A stretch of 64,000 nt of DNA. Source: Leptidea sinapis (lineage: Eukaryota > Arthropoda > Insecta > Lepidoptera > Pieridae). The position numbers and the translations under genes are program-made. The DNA lies in assembly GCF_905404315.1 (NCBI RefSeq), contig NC_066286.1, positions 10,113,501 to 10,177,500 on the forward strand, written 5' to 3'. Positions 43,531 to 54,204 of this stretch are shown piece by piece. How positions within the stretch are numbered: position 1 is the stretch's first letter; each line of letters starts with the position of its first letter. Under the pieces are notes generated by a model. The model was not told the origin of the DNA. It saw only the letters and a list, made by a program, of their open reading frames with translations, and made no database searches.

Positions 43531-43778
43531 GCCCTTGTAGTGTGTCAGTGTACAGACTCTCAGCCTGCCTCAAGCCTCCCAGTCCCAACACATTTCACCA
43601 TTTTTGTGTTGTTTTGGATTTTTTACACTGTATATCTTTATTTTGCATATATTTAAGCACTACTTTGCATTCCTTCTAAAATTAACTATACGATATATAT
43701 ATTATAATATTTTTAATTATTATATTGATTATAACTTAGGAAATTCTACTTTTGTATTTGTTGCCACAACGGCTAAGG

Positions 43779-44275
43779 CAGGGGTGCTCAAACGGTCGAC
43801 CGCTAGTGCTTTTTGAGTCGATCTCGAGAAAAAAATCCGATATAGAACTATTCACAGATTTTTTTAGGTAACTAAAATCGGTAATTACGTACCATCTTAT
43901 AAAAAGTATGCTCAGGACATGCAGTGTCATGCAGATTCAACATCCAAGATCACTCTTTAGTTAAGCTTAGAACTATAGTTCACGTTCACTATGAACGCGT
44001 TTGTTTTATACGAGTAAGAACCACAGAACAGATAATCTGTTTAAACTATTCTCATGTAAGAACCAATAAAGTCGCAATTTTGAATAATTATGTTTTTTCA
44101 TTGACTTGACGAAAAAATGCATATTATTGTGCGCAAAACTAATATTTATGTCATCGTGATACTCTACCTAGACGACAATCCTTCATCACACATACTTGAA
44201 GCCTCTCAGAGTCGATCGATCGTAGTCCAACAATGTTGAGGTAGATCGCCAGCAGTTCAAGCTTGAGCACCCCTG
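43779..44275. mobile_element. hAT-like MITE, about 497 bp
   Basis: The left end CAGGGGTGCTCAAAC and right end CTTGAGCACCCCTG are inverted repeats of the hAT type. Subterminal 'gtcgatct' and 'gtagatcgcc' are related. A clear 8-bp target duplication was not found. No coding capacity. Confidence 0.75.
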
Positions 44276-44475
44276 AGGTAGTGCCTCTCCTAAATCTCTT
44301 TTCGCTTCTTAAAAAGGCTCTTCTCATCCAGTCTGGTCCAAATGTATGAGTAAAAATATCACATCACTCCATCCTTCCCATGGTATCCATTCCGTAACTA
44401 TTTTCGTCCACCTTGAATTGTCCAATCTGCATATATGACCGCATATGAAACATATATGTATAAATATATGTGTGT

Positions 44476-44625
44476 GTTAACGGCCAAACCCGATTTTAGT
44501 TTGTAGAAAGGCTTATAGGAGAAAACTTTAACCTAGTCTATACCGGTTTATCGTATCGCCTAAAGGTGAAGTGATTTGGCCTAGGAAAATAGTAGTTTGT
44601 CCTAAAATCGGGTTGGGCCGGTAAC
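44476..44625 (-). mobile_element. MITE family F, copy 2
   Basis: Ends 'gttaacggccaaacccgatt' and 'aatcgggttgggccggtaac' are inverted repeats of about 22 bp. The interior matches 40157-40325 in the opposite orientation. Confidence 0.8.
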
Positions 44626-44854
44626 ATATATACAGATATTTATATCAAAATTTTCTTGCTTTGTATGACAATAAATTAAGGATTTAAGGCTTTGAGCGAG
44701 AACAATATATTATTACATCTTTTGTTGAACTGCATGAATGAATGTACTGAACTTGTGTTTTTGTACAATAAATGTTGGTGTTAAAGAAATCTACTGTAAA
44801 TCACCACCAATTAGTCAAACTATTTTTTTTTGTCCACCCTACTTCCAAATAGTT

Positions 44855-44907
44855 TTCCAGTTCATTCCATAATAGATCTATTAGGTGTATTATGGAATGA
44901 ACTGGAA
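44855..44907. repeat. Perfect 20-bp hairpin, 13-nt loop
   Basis: TTCCAGTTCATTCCATAATA at 44855-44874 is the exact reverse complement of 44888-44907. Role unknown; possibly a palindrome from a small MITE. Confidence 0.85.
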
Positions 44908-45289
44908 TCAAAAAATCTCACTTGACTTCGGACCTTTTGTGACAGAGCTCAAGATCCGTGCCGGGACCTATATTTACACTGTCATAAAGCTGGTCTTTCA
45001 ATTATGCTTTATTTTTCCAATAATATTAAGTGGTTTATTTTTTTATTTATATAGATTCACCGGTGGTAATTACAATAATACATTTATAATTATGCTAATT
45101 TACAAGGGTCTTATTACTAAATGCATTACCTTTTAAGGTGAATACCGCATGCTAAATTATGTGTGAAATAGTTATATAAAATGAATATAAGTTACAAAAC
45201 AACGATTCTATGATATTGTAATGAAATTAGGAAATTAACAAAATCTACCAAACAAGTCAAGATAAACGTATTAAACAAATCAATATTAT
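44908..45289. other. No gene seen
   Basis: A short open frame (from 44885) begins inside the hairpin and encodes a hydrophobic peptide without recognisable motif. Treated as chance. Confidence 0.45.
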
Positions 45290-46250
45290 ATATTAATTAT
45301 TTATTTACAATACATTTTTCTACATTTTTACGAAACCTTGGCAACGAATCACTGAATGGATCTAAGCATTTATAATCGTTTATAATTTTTCATAATCGTG
45401 ACACAGGTGAATTGATCCCCAAAATAGTTCAGCGAGAAGATATTTCAAATAAGTTCACAGGTTTACTTGGGCACTCTAAAATTAAACATAGACACAAGAA
45501 AGGAGTTGTCATAAATGTTGTTAATACTTTTGTATATGAAAAGTAAATCCAATATGTCCCTACGTTGTTTCAGAGTTAGTATATTAAAATATGTAAGTCT
45601 TTCAGAGTATGTTGCGAGTGATCTAGATTTCCCAATTGAGAAAGCCAAGTGATAAAGAAAATGCTTCTGGATTCTTTCGATTCTGAGACAATGACAAGCG
45701 TAGTGTGGTCTCCAGACGGTACTGCCGTATTCCAAAATACTCACAACCAGACTTTTATATAAGATCACCTTAGTACGCCAGTTCTTAAAAACTTTGCCAA
45801 TGCAAATCACAAATGCCAGCATTTTAGAGGCTCTGCTTACAATAGAGTCTATGTGCGGTATAAACGTAAGTTTGCTATCAAATATAACACCCAAATCCTT
45901 AATAGTATCTACTGTACTTAGAGGCATATTATCTAAATAGTATGCAGTTGTAATATTACTTTTGCATTTTGTGAACGTTATATGAACGTTTTATTCAGTA
46001 TCATACCATTAAGCTCGCACCATCTAAATAAACTATTCAGGTCTGAGTGCAATGCGCTAACATCATCGGGACCATTGATGATCTTAAGAATTTTTAAGTC
46101 ATCAGCAAACATAAATGGTGTGCAGTATTTAAGGCAGTTTGGAAGGTCGTTGATAAATATGTTTAATGAATTTAGATACATACGAAAATAGACGATGGTT
46201 TTTTTTAACCAGTGCGTGTTGCCAGTTGTGACTTGTCGCTCTGAGGACAT
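45290..46250 (-). pseudogene. Jockey/CR1-group LINE RT, 3' half relic
   Basis: Minus frames: FINDLPNCLKYCTPFMFADD (catalytic FADD) at about 46190-46090, then SLFRWCELNGMILN. After a frameshift near 45990, the C-terminal RT-associated region follows: VDTIKDLGVIFDSKLTFIPH, SLVVSILEYGSTVWRPHYAC and RIERIQKHFLYHLAF. Broken terminal sequence and an 'aataaataattaatat' tail end near 45290. It is distinct from the CR1-like family at 58-61 kb. Upstream palm motifs are missing. Confidence 0.88.
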
Positions 46251-47314
46251 TGGTGAGGGTTATGCTCCAAGTTTCCCTGCGAGATCAGAAATGAGGAGAT
46301 CCGTAGGACAACCAAAGCAGGGCACATAGGTCGACGGACAGATGGACGTTCGGGCTGTTAAGTCCTTGAATGGTGACTACGTACCGAGAGACGCAGTGTT
46401 GATATGACCCCAAAAGATGGCGCGATGATCTGGTGGAGATATCGCCAGAATAGGTTGATGATGGTGACGAGGGTAGTGCAAGACCGATAGTCGTTGTGAT
46501 CTTTTGGGGATATGTTGATGATGATAATGATGAACATACATAATAACGTATGATCATAGCCTGAAAATCATAGCCAATACTATAATAGGCTATGATTTTC
46601 AGCTTCACCGCCATTGGGTTACTAAAGTTTGTCTTGTTTCTTCGTTCAACAGGTTTTTTTTTTCAAGAATTTGCTAAAAGCCCGTGTTTCGCTCATAAAT
46701 GATACGACTCGAAACGACCTCACCCATATATCACAAACTCTCTAAAACAATGCACCAAAAGCATAATTTAACCGCAAAACTGCGCCAGCAATAGTAGCAT
46801 TGATAAACTGACCAAAATTGCACTTCGCCACTAACGCCTATAAATTTCACATTACACGTACCTACAACACGTAAAAATGCCACGAAATATGGAAGTTTGC
46901 CAAAAACTGGCTTCTCGCCGTAATAAATACCGTAGACACAGGAACGGCTAGTGTTCAACTAAATGTTTCTGCCTCATTTATCCATAGTTTCTGCATTTGT
47001 TCTTTTAAACGTATTTTTGTGGCAAAATTTCATTACTATTGCGTTTAGACGACGGCTTTGCTGTTATTCGTTGCTATTTATGGATTGTACTTTGCTATTG
47101 TTATTTTTGTGGCATTTAATAATCAATGTGTGTATATTCCTTATGGACTCCTAAATAACTGAAGATATTTTAGTAAAATTGTGTGACTATTTTCAGATTA
47201 GCTCAGCTAGTGATCCTGTTTGAAGTCTGGTAACTATCGGATCTTTTTTTTTATTTTTTTGTCAAGTAAATGATATGTAACTGAGAAGAAAGATATATAG
47301 CCAACATAAATGGA
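46251..47314. other. Spacer with a 15-bp hairpin
   Basis: 46561-46575 (CTGAAAATCATAGCC) pairs perfectly with 46588-46602 around a 12-nt loop. 46270-46530 has a LINE-3'-end flavour (ends in a GATGATGATAATGATG tail) but no clear protein motif. The rest is unassigned. Confidence 0.5.
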
Positions 47315-47515
47315 AAACAGTCTCCGGGTAAACCTGTAGGAATAGGTGTTCCGCAGGGTTCTATTCTCGGCCCTTTCTTATATATATTATCGATTTACCT
47401 TTCGTGGTAGATGATAGCCATGAGATTGTTTTGTTTACTGATGATATTTCACTTGTTTTTAAAGTGAATGGACGTTCAGATATTGATGACGAGGTAATGC
47501 ACTCTCAAAGATAAT
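47315..47515 (+). pseudogene. LINE reverse transcriptase relic
   Basis: GIGVPQGSILGPFL around 47347-47385 and, after a frameshift, SHEIVLFTDDISLVFKVNGR around 47420-47480 match the RT palm block and the catalytic xADD block (here TDD). Only this short stretch survives. Confidence 0.78.
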
Positions 47516-49127
47516 GCGTTGGTATGATAAGAATAATACGTAAACAGTAAGAAAGTGTTACGGTTCATTACACCAAACACAGCGGAGGTACAAACCAACG
47601 TTTTTATAAATGAACAGAGATTGGAACTTATGGACTTCTCTCTCAGAGCGCCATTTGTTTCCGAAAAGATGATAGTGATGATGATACAAATGACATCAAA
47701 AATAATTCTAAAGGAATAAATTTTGAGAAAATAAATGCCTTTGGGTAGGGGAAAATCTTATGGTGGCGTCACCGACATGCGATAAATAAAAAATTCAAAA
47801 TATCTTGGATACTTTTTGGATAGGTTGAATCTCGTGAGTGGGTTCTGCAGTCTCCACAACTAACAATTTTTTTGGTTACATTAAGACATTCTAAGGACTA
47901 CTAGTATAATGTCTTGACGTCATTCATATCTTATTTTTCATTTAATTGTTCAAAACAAAGCATACAATAAAATTTCTACATCGAAATGTCACGAAAACCC
48001 CTAAAGGGTTTAAATTTACCTTTAGCCGTATAGATGGGGCCTTACGGTAGACTATTATGCGTGTGTATCGTACGATGGAGTTCAGATTCAATCACCGCTA
48101 TTCTCCTATTCTCTAGTGCTGATGGTGCTATTCAAAGTGGTAATGCAACCACCACGCGGCTGCTCACTTTCCTGTTGGTCGGACCAAGCTACCAACCGCA
48201 CTGGCTTCTAAGTGACCACCTATTGAGGCAAGTCGAGGACAGGACGGAAACCTAGTTAAAACCATGACAGACCAAGTGTCTGTATTAGCGTATCAGATGA
48301 ATACGGACGAGGAAATTTGATTAAAAAACCGAATAAAAAAACTAAATCTCTTTATAATTTAACCTTAAACTTTAATTGAAAGTTAAAGGAAGATTTTAAA
48401 TTACATTACAAAGAGAACGCAAATAGAAACAAGATTCCAAATTTCAAGCCTCAATTTTATTACTAAAGAAGAGAATAAAAGTTCATACAAGATGTTTTAT
48501 GGTTTGTGAGAACATCGGTTGAATTCTGAATGATTTCAAACATTTTGTTGGACGTCGCGTGAATTGTACGTACGTCTTAAAGTGGACATTACATTATTTA
48601 TACTGCTTAATTTGCGAATTCTCCAATAGGCCATTGAAAGATTTTGTGGGTAGATTTAAATACATCCATCTGACTACCCTCATCATTTTTGCAATGTTAT
48701 GGCGACCGCAGCTCCGCGCGCACTGGTTGGCCGCTCCCCCCCCCCCTCTTTCTTCTATCTCACGCCAACTCTTTGTATTACTCTTGTCTGTGACGATTGC
48801 GTGCTGTTATCCTCCGAGGAAACCAAAGCAGTGCATTTAAGTGGGAGTGCAAGGTTAGTGTATTATATTTATATTTACCATTGCCTAGCATTGACCGACC
48901 GGTTCTCATTCGAATCGTTAAGAATCGAAAAGGTTATCGAACACCTACATTGATCATCCATTTATCATTGAATCGTATTGCGGTATAACAATACTTTAAG
49001 CAAGGAACTCACCACAATAAAGACCGATTTCTTATTATTTCTTATCAATAAGGTACCTCTACGTTGCCTGTTGAGTTTAGTAACTGCTTCGTGGGTAGCG
49101 CATTTTGGGTATGAGGATGTGTGAAAA
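47516..49127. other. Long spacer, no gene recognised
   Basis: Open frames at 48034-48255 and 48559-48953 have no motif I recognise. A poly-C run lies near 48727-48738. Confidence 0.45.
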
Positions 49128-49452
49128 TTTTGCAAATCTATTGCGTATCTGCGGATGGAATAGAATAATATTAAAATCTCCATACAAAATAGGTGTTGAT
49201 TGTAGGCAGGTGAAAATTTTAAGTTGTATGTATGTATTTTTTAATGCTAAATCATAATAAAAAAAATACTTAAAAAAAAATATTAAGGGGTGGGGGACCC
49301 TTATCACTTAGGTTAATGAATAATAGATGAATGATGGCTGATTCGCAAACCTACCTGATATACACGCAATTTTTCAAACAAATTGGATTAGTCAGGAGGA
49401 TTCGGAGGAGTTTAGTAACTAACACCGGGACACGATCATTTTATAAATAAGA
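49128..49452 (-). mobile_element. Helitron copy, 3' end missing
   Basis: On minus it starts TCTTATTTATAAAATGATCG, flanked by A, and contains the diverged 'ctccgaatcctcctgac' block and 'caatagatttgcaaaattt'. The body matches 52126-52600. The CTAG end was not found. Confidence 0.7.
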
Positions 49453-49903
49453 TTACTTTTTTAAACAAAATTTCTCACAACTCTGCAGAGAAACCAAACA
49501 TTTTATTAAACACAAGATGGAATTAACCACGTGTTATAAATGCTCAAACACATTAAATATTTCAATGTCTTATCCATACTATTATATCATCGGCAGTATC
49601 TGTGAAATGTTAAACAGCTGAGAGAGGTGTATGGCTGTATTTCAATGTTGCAGAGGTCTGTACCTTGTGAATATTTACTTATTTACCGACACCAGATGAC
49701 TGCCCGACTTGCTATATAACAACTGCAACAAACGAATATTCTTAAATAACTTGTTTCTTACCTGCAACAGTTTCTGCAGGGTTCTCGAATTATTCACTAT
49801 CCTGTTACATTATACATATATGGACCTGACGTAGATGACGTCACATCGTCGCTTTATTACGGTATTTTGCATACAAGCATCACTAGGATATTATAATTAA
49901 TAA
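49453..49903. other. No gene seen
   Basis: AT-rich spacer between two repeats. Confidence 0.5.
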
Positions 49904-50514
49904 AAAAGCGGCCAAGTGCGGGTCGGACTCGACCATGAAGGGTTCCGTAGCAGCATGTAACATAATGTAAAAGTTATATAGAAAGGAATTGATATTAAAT
50001 TATTTAAATGGAAAAAGCATAAAATCTTTGCTCAAAATCATAGTGCAAATGAGCCCTCATCATATATACGCATAAAAAAACTACTTACTAGAGCTCGTTC
50101 AAACCAATTTTCGGTAGAAGTTTGCATGTTTGCATTTTAATGTACATCATGTATTTTTTTAGTTTTATCATTCTCTTATTTTCGAAGGGGGACACACATT
50201 TTACCACTTTGGAAGTGTCTCTCGTGCAAACTATTCAGTTTAGAAAGAAATTATATTAAAAACCTCAATATCATTTTTGAAGACCTATCCATAAATACCT
50301 ACTCCACACAGGTTTTGATGAAAAAAAAAATCAGTTCTTAGTATGGGTACCCCTAAAATTTATTGTTTTTTTTTTCTATTTTTGTGTGAAAATTTTAATG
50401 CGGTTCACAGAATACAATATCAACTCACCAAGTTTCAACAGTATAGATCTTATAGTTTTGAAAAAAAGTGGCTGTGACATTCACGGATAGAGAGACGGAC
50501 ATGACGAATCTATA
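49904..50514 (+). repeat. Widespread 'gcggccaagtgcgggtcgga' repeat
   Basis: Starts 'aagcggccaagtgcgggtcg' and 'actcgaccatgaagggttcc' and ends 'gtgacattcacggatagaga', 'cggacatgacgaatct'. I know this combination as an abundant lepidopteran interspersed repeat whose usual far end (a 'ggctacggaaccct' motif) is missing here, replaced by the foldback repeat at 50523. Confidence 0.75.
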
Positions 50515-50522
50515 TTGTATTT

Positions 50523-50893
50523 ACCAGTGGGAGGCTCCTTTGCACAGGATGCCGGCGACGAGACGAGCAGGACGTTCACCCTGTGGTAATTGATACGCCC
50601 TACCCATTACAATGCAGTGCCGCTCAGGATTCTTGAAAAACCCGAAAATTCTGAGCGGCACTACAAATTCCGCTCGTCACCTTGAGACATAAGATGTTAA
50701 GTCTCATTTGCCCAGTAATTTCACTAGCTACGGCGCCCTTCAGACCGAAACACAGTAATAACTATAACTGTGTTTCGGTCTGAAGGGCGCCGTAGCTAGT
50801 GAAATTACACATTACTGCTTCCCGGCAGAAATAGGCGCCGTTATGATACCCTTTATCTAGCCGGCTTCCTGTGCAAAGGACCCTCCCACTGGT
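50523..50893 (-). repeat. Foldback (doubly inverted) family A copy
   Basis: Outer arms 50523-50555 and 50861-50893 are 33-bp inverted repeats with two mismatches (left starts ACCAGTGGGAGGCTCCTTTG). Inner arms 50716-50756 and 50767-50807 are a perfect 41-bp inverted pair with a 10-nt loop. The body is a minus-orientation family A copy in which one 41-bp segment has been duplicated in inverted form and the 5' end added in inverted form. Confidence 0.93.
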
Positions 50894-51191
50894 GAAAAAT
50901 TGCTAGTAATGTAGTTAAGTTCAATTTCATTTTCTACTGCAGTGAGAAACGATAAAAGGTTTTATAGGCTACATTTTCCAAATAGGTTGTTCCCTTATAT
51001 TTAATTGTTATGCCAGTTAGACCTCTATCGCCGTGTCGGAATCAAATAGCGATCTCTGAGAGAATGAGATAAAAAATTAAGAGAGAAATATTTTACCAGT
51101 ATTATTTTTGCACTTTTTTAAAAAGACAATTTATACAATATTGTCCTTTTTTTTCAAACATTTGAAGAAGTCTCATCGGTATAAAAGGTAC

Positions 51192-51197
51192 TTTATT
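51192..51197 (-). promoter_or_regulatory. Candidate polyadenylation signal
   Basis: AATAAA on minus, about 115 bases past the stop of the host-gene terminal exon. Confidence 0.5.
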
Positions 51198-51312
51198 ATA
51201 GAAATTATGAAAATGCCACGTGGTAATGCGGCATTTCTATAATGCCAGGCTTCTTAAGTCTGGTGCAAATGAAGCCTAATCATCAGGTTCTTTTAAATAA
51301 AACACAATTTCA

Positions 51313-51441
51313 TCATCCCAGATTTTTAACCAACTCTTTCACATATTTGATTTCGTGTATCTCTTCATCATCGACGTCGGGAGGTGATGTAGTGCGTGTC
51401 GGTGTTGATGTGCCAGGCAGCTCCGAAACGAATATACGAGC
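51313..51441 (-). CDS. Host gene of unknown function, terminal exon
   Basis: The acceptor is strong: a pyrimidine-rich TTTCTCTTTCTTTATCGATT then CCAG on minus, exon starting at 51441. It encodes ARIFVSELPGTSTPTRTTSP, PDVDDEEIHEIKYVKELVKN, LG and TGA (51313-51315): 42 residues, a Thr/Ser/Pro linker and an acidic then basic tail. Phase 0 matches the preceding exon exactly. An antisense CR1-like remnant lies in the intron just upstream. I do not recognise the protein. Confidence 0.72.
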   Translation of the reverse strand, partial: ARIFVSELPGTSTPTRTTSPPDVDDEEIHEIKYVKELVKNLG

Positions 51442-51477
51442 CTGGAATCGATAAAGAAAGAGAAACTTAACATGAAG

Positions 51478-51630
51478 GTAAGTGATTACCGCCGCATATA
51501 CTGTCTGGCAACACCAGGAGGAATCACAAAAGCATTTCTGGCCTTTTAGATAGGTTTAGCCGCGTTTAAGAAAGGGCACAGTAAGCTGTGCCCTCCCCAG
51601 AATAAGAAGGGCGACCTGATAATCAATAAA
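51478..51630 (-). mobile_element. Second short CR1-like derivative (5' ORF part joined to 3' end)
   Basis: On minus, 'gcccttcttattctggggag' and 'ggcacag' match codons near the start of the intact LINE ORF (58305-58330). Then, near 51570, the sequence switches to its 3' end: 'aggccagaaatgcttttgtg', 'attcctcctggtgttgcc' and 'gcggcggtaatcactt'. More diverged than the copy at 14191 and with a different junction. Confidence 0.8.
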
Positions 51631-51639
51631 TCGCTGGGG

Positions 51640-52120
51640 TAGATACAGTATTCTGGGATACAATTTCTTCGAGAACTACTATCATATTATTAATGTTCAG
51701 GAATAGGGGGGACAGGTCTAAATAAAGATAATTCCAGGATGTAGCAGCTGTTCAAGAATGTAAAAGTTACAAAGTGTGTGTGAGATTCCAGTTAGAACAG
51801 TGCTTAAGTTAAATAAATACTAGATCAATAGCGTATGAAACCAGAACCCAATTACAGTACAAGTGCATCGCTACGGCGCTACCTCCACGAGCGAGTCTTT
51901 CGCAACGGGAATGCCCTTCTATGCAAAATATATGTATATATCCCGACAACGCATCAATGCGACTCGCTACACCGTTCGTCAACGACGCTAACAGGATCTC
52001 AGTTTGCACGATGACACGTTGTACAATAATTCGATAGGCCTTCCTTGGCCTAATTTGTACATTCCGCAACGAGCGGGCTCCGATAATTCTTCATATCCTT
52101 TATATCATCATCATATACTA
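51640..52120. other. Intronic spacer of the host gene
   Basis: No further exon identified. 51850-52080 is GC-richer and may be an unidentified repeat. Confidence 0.4.
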
Positions 52121-52125
52121 GCTAA

Positions 52126-52600
52126 CTAGCTGACCCAGCAAACGTTGTAATGCCATATAAAGTAATAAAAAAAAATCAATAGTTAAAATTTTTGGGGTTT
52201 AAAAATAGATGACGACCGATTCTCAGACCTATCAAATGTATCGTAAATAAAATTTATCGTACTACAATAATAATTATATTCGATTGCCATCTTGCAACTC
52301 TATTGCGTATCTGTGGATACGGATGGAATAGAATAATATAAAAATCGCGATACAAAAACTTGGTGTTGGTCTTAGACGGGTGTAAATTTGAAGTTGTATC
52401 TATTTTTTAATGCTGAATCAAAATCAAAATAAAATATTGTCAAAAAAAATAAAAAATAAATATTTAGGGGTGGGTCACCCTTATCATTTAGGGCTATCAA
52501 AAATAGACGTTGGCTGATTCTCAGACCAAGCTGATATACACACAAATTTTCTTACAAATTGGTTGAGCTGTTTCGGAGGAGTTTGGTAACAAACTCTATT
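52126..52600 (-). mobile_element. Helitron copy within the host-gene intron
   Basis: On minus it ends ACGTTTGCTGGGTCAGCTAG, with T next (A at 52125 on plus). The body contains 'ctccgaaacagctcaacca', 'ctgagaatcagccaacgtc' and 'tcgcgatttttatattatt'. The TC start is decayed near 52600. Confidence 0.8.
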
Positions 52601-52609
52601 CTGTCTATA

Positions 52610-53560
52610 TTGCTAAGTCACGATGCTAACAGAACTCGCTCGTGGAGATAGCCCCGTACAGTCAGTCGTCCTGCAAAAATGTTACAAGTTACCTTGTTAG
52701 TGACTGCTCTCAAGTTTTGTAGCAGCTTGAGAGCAGATCTCTTCTCTGTCGGATGAGATGCTTGGTAGAGACGCAATGCGCGGTTAAACTGTATGGAAAA
52801 AAAGGCAATTTTGGTATCATAATTACTCCAATGGTCTATTAAAATAAAACAATAAAAGTCTTATATTGTCCAAAATTGCAAATAAAGCTCCGAGTAAGGA
52901 TACTTCTCTGTTATATCTGGCCTATTGCAATGTAAAGCTGCGAAGCATAGAGTCGCCTGCAGGCTTTCGAAATGTGCTGGTACTGATGAATGTTTTGCAT
53001 TGGCGCTGGACACAATAATATTAAGAATTAAACTGTTCTCCAACGCGTTGATATGCTCGGTGACATTATGCAATCTCTCAAAAAGTGTAAGATACAGCAT
53101 TTTGACCATGAGCTATGACATCAGATTTTCATCATGATGGGCAAACTGCAGTAAAAGGATGCATTAGACAAGTAAATACCGGCTACGGAACATCCAGGAG
53201 TAGACCGTTACTACCTCCGTCGTACTAATGTTCCATCTCGCCAAAGATAAGGACGAATTCAAAATGCTCATGGCCACCCCTCATGACTGAAGAAGAGGCA
53301 GTAAAAAATCAAACTCCTACCAATAAAGAAAAAGCTACCCGGAATTCTCACAATGTTCGTAGCAAACTATTCAGCTATGAAAAAAAGACGGGTAATGTAC
53401 CATCATATCGATTCATGACGTTGCAGTAATTGGAGAGTTATAAATCTATATTTACTTGAAGGTATGTGGTAAATACCAACCATTAGATCAAGTATGTCTA
53501 TCCAATGTATTATCCATAAATATAGCGGAGTTTATTTTAGTCTAATATACCATTTTGAGA
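52610..53560. other. Intronic spacer with an unassigned minus-strand ORF
   Basis: A minus ORF at 52861-53109 (83 codons, e.g. HFESLQATLCFAALHCNRPD) looks protein-like. However, no splice site joins it to the neighbouring exons in frame, so I do not include it in the gene. Confidence 0.4.
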
Positions 53561-53564
53561 GCTA

Positions 53565-53685
53565 TATAGACAAAATTTTACGAGCCATGCGGGACTCGAA
53601 CCCACGACCTCTCGCGTTCCGTGCGAGTGCTCTGCCAACTGAGCTAACCGTTCGAGTGATGTATCGTCATAAAATCTTGTAAAAC
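53565..53685 (-). mobile_element. tRNA-derived SINE, left arm of an inverted pair
   Basis: On minus: leader 'gattttatgacgatacatca', box A region GTTAGCTCAGTTGG, anticodon arm CTCGC-ACGGAAC-GCGAG (5-bp stem, anticodon position GGA), box B GGTTCGAGTCC. The D, anticodon and T stems pair, but the acceptor stem has mismatches. This is a SINE head, not a tRNA gene. Confidence 0.8.
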
Positions 53686-53786
53686 ATAACAAATTGCTTA
53701 GATTTGCAAGAGTTGAGCAGGTTATCAACTGTAAAATAGATCCTGTAGATGAAGCCACAACCTGAGAGTTGACAAAATCATACAAG

Positions 53787-53950
53787 ATTTTATGACAATA
53801 CGTCACTCGAACGGTTAGCTCAATTGGCAGAGCACTCGCACGCAACGCGAGATGTCCTAGGTTCGAGTCCCGCATCGTTCATAAAATTTTGTTTTCAAAT
53901 TTTATTTGTGTATTAATCCTAGAAGTGAGGGTTATCACTTTAAAAATATA
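53787..53950 (+). mobile_element. tRNA-derived SINE, right arm of an inverted pair
   Basis: Same SINE as 53565-53685 in the opposite orientation about 100 bp away, with box B GGTTCGAGTCC intact and anticodon loop ACGCAAC. It extends into the tail 'agaagtgagggttatcactt', shared with the copy at 2808. Confidence 0.85.
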
Positions 53951-54030
53951 ACCAAATGTTTATATAGACAAAACCTTAAAACTTCGTCTTTTTAGTGCAT
54001 AATAACTCTTTTACTTCGTTCAATACTTAC

Positions 54031-54202
54031 CCTCTGCAATAAGCACCAGGTGTCTCTGTACTGACGCAAAAAGATAAGCGGAGTGAGCACCGCGGCGTGG
54101 TATGCAGCTTCTACGTCGAGAAGATCATCAGTGTCGGTGAGGCCAAGTACAGTCGCGCGGTACTTCTGGAGAAACGCCGTATTTGCGTGATCACGATCAA
54201 AA
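54031..54202 (-). CDS. Host gene of unknown function, penultimate exon
   Basis: 172 bp between acceptor ATTCCAG (54203-54204 is the AG) and donor GTAAGT (54030-54025). Its first base completes the codon left by the upstream exon, then 57 codons read FDRDHANTAFLQKYRATVLG, LTDTDDLLDVEAAYHAAVLT, PLIFLRQYRDTWCLLQR, ending in phase 0. The balanced amphipathic composition is typical of a globular, probably helical domain. I do not recognise the family. Confidence 0.75.
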
Positions 54203-54204
54203 CT

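Noticed and set aside
44885..45136. Hydrophobic 83-codon ORF as a membrane protein gene
   Set aside because: Starts inside a palindrome, AT-biased codons, no homologous motif or splice/promoter context.
46270..46540. RTE-type LINE 3' end with a GATGAT tail
   Set aside because: No consistent RT-associated motif in any frame; noted only as unassigned sequence.
52861..53109. An extra internal exon of the 51.3-55.0 kb host gene
   Set aside because: The acceptor options either shift the frame or meet a stop at once, while direct joining of the flanking exons keeps frame.
53584..53660. tRNA gene with anticodon GGA (minus) and a second with GCA (plus, 53799-53880)
   Set aside because: D, anticodon and T stems pair, but the acceptor stem has mismatches, position 33 is C not U, and both lie in SINE copies that share flanks with 2808-2988.
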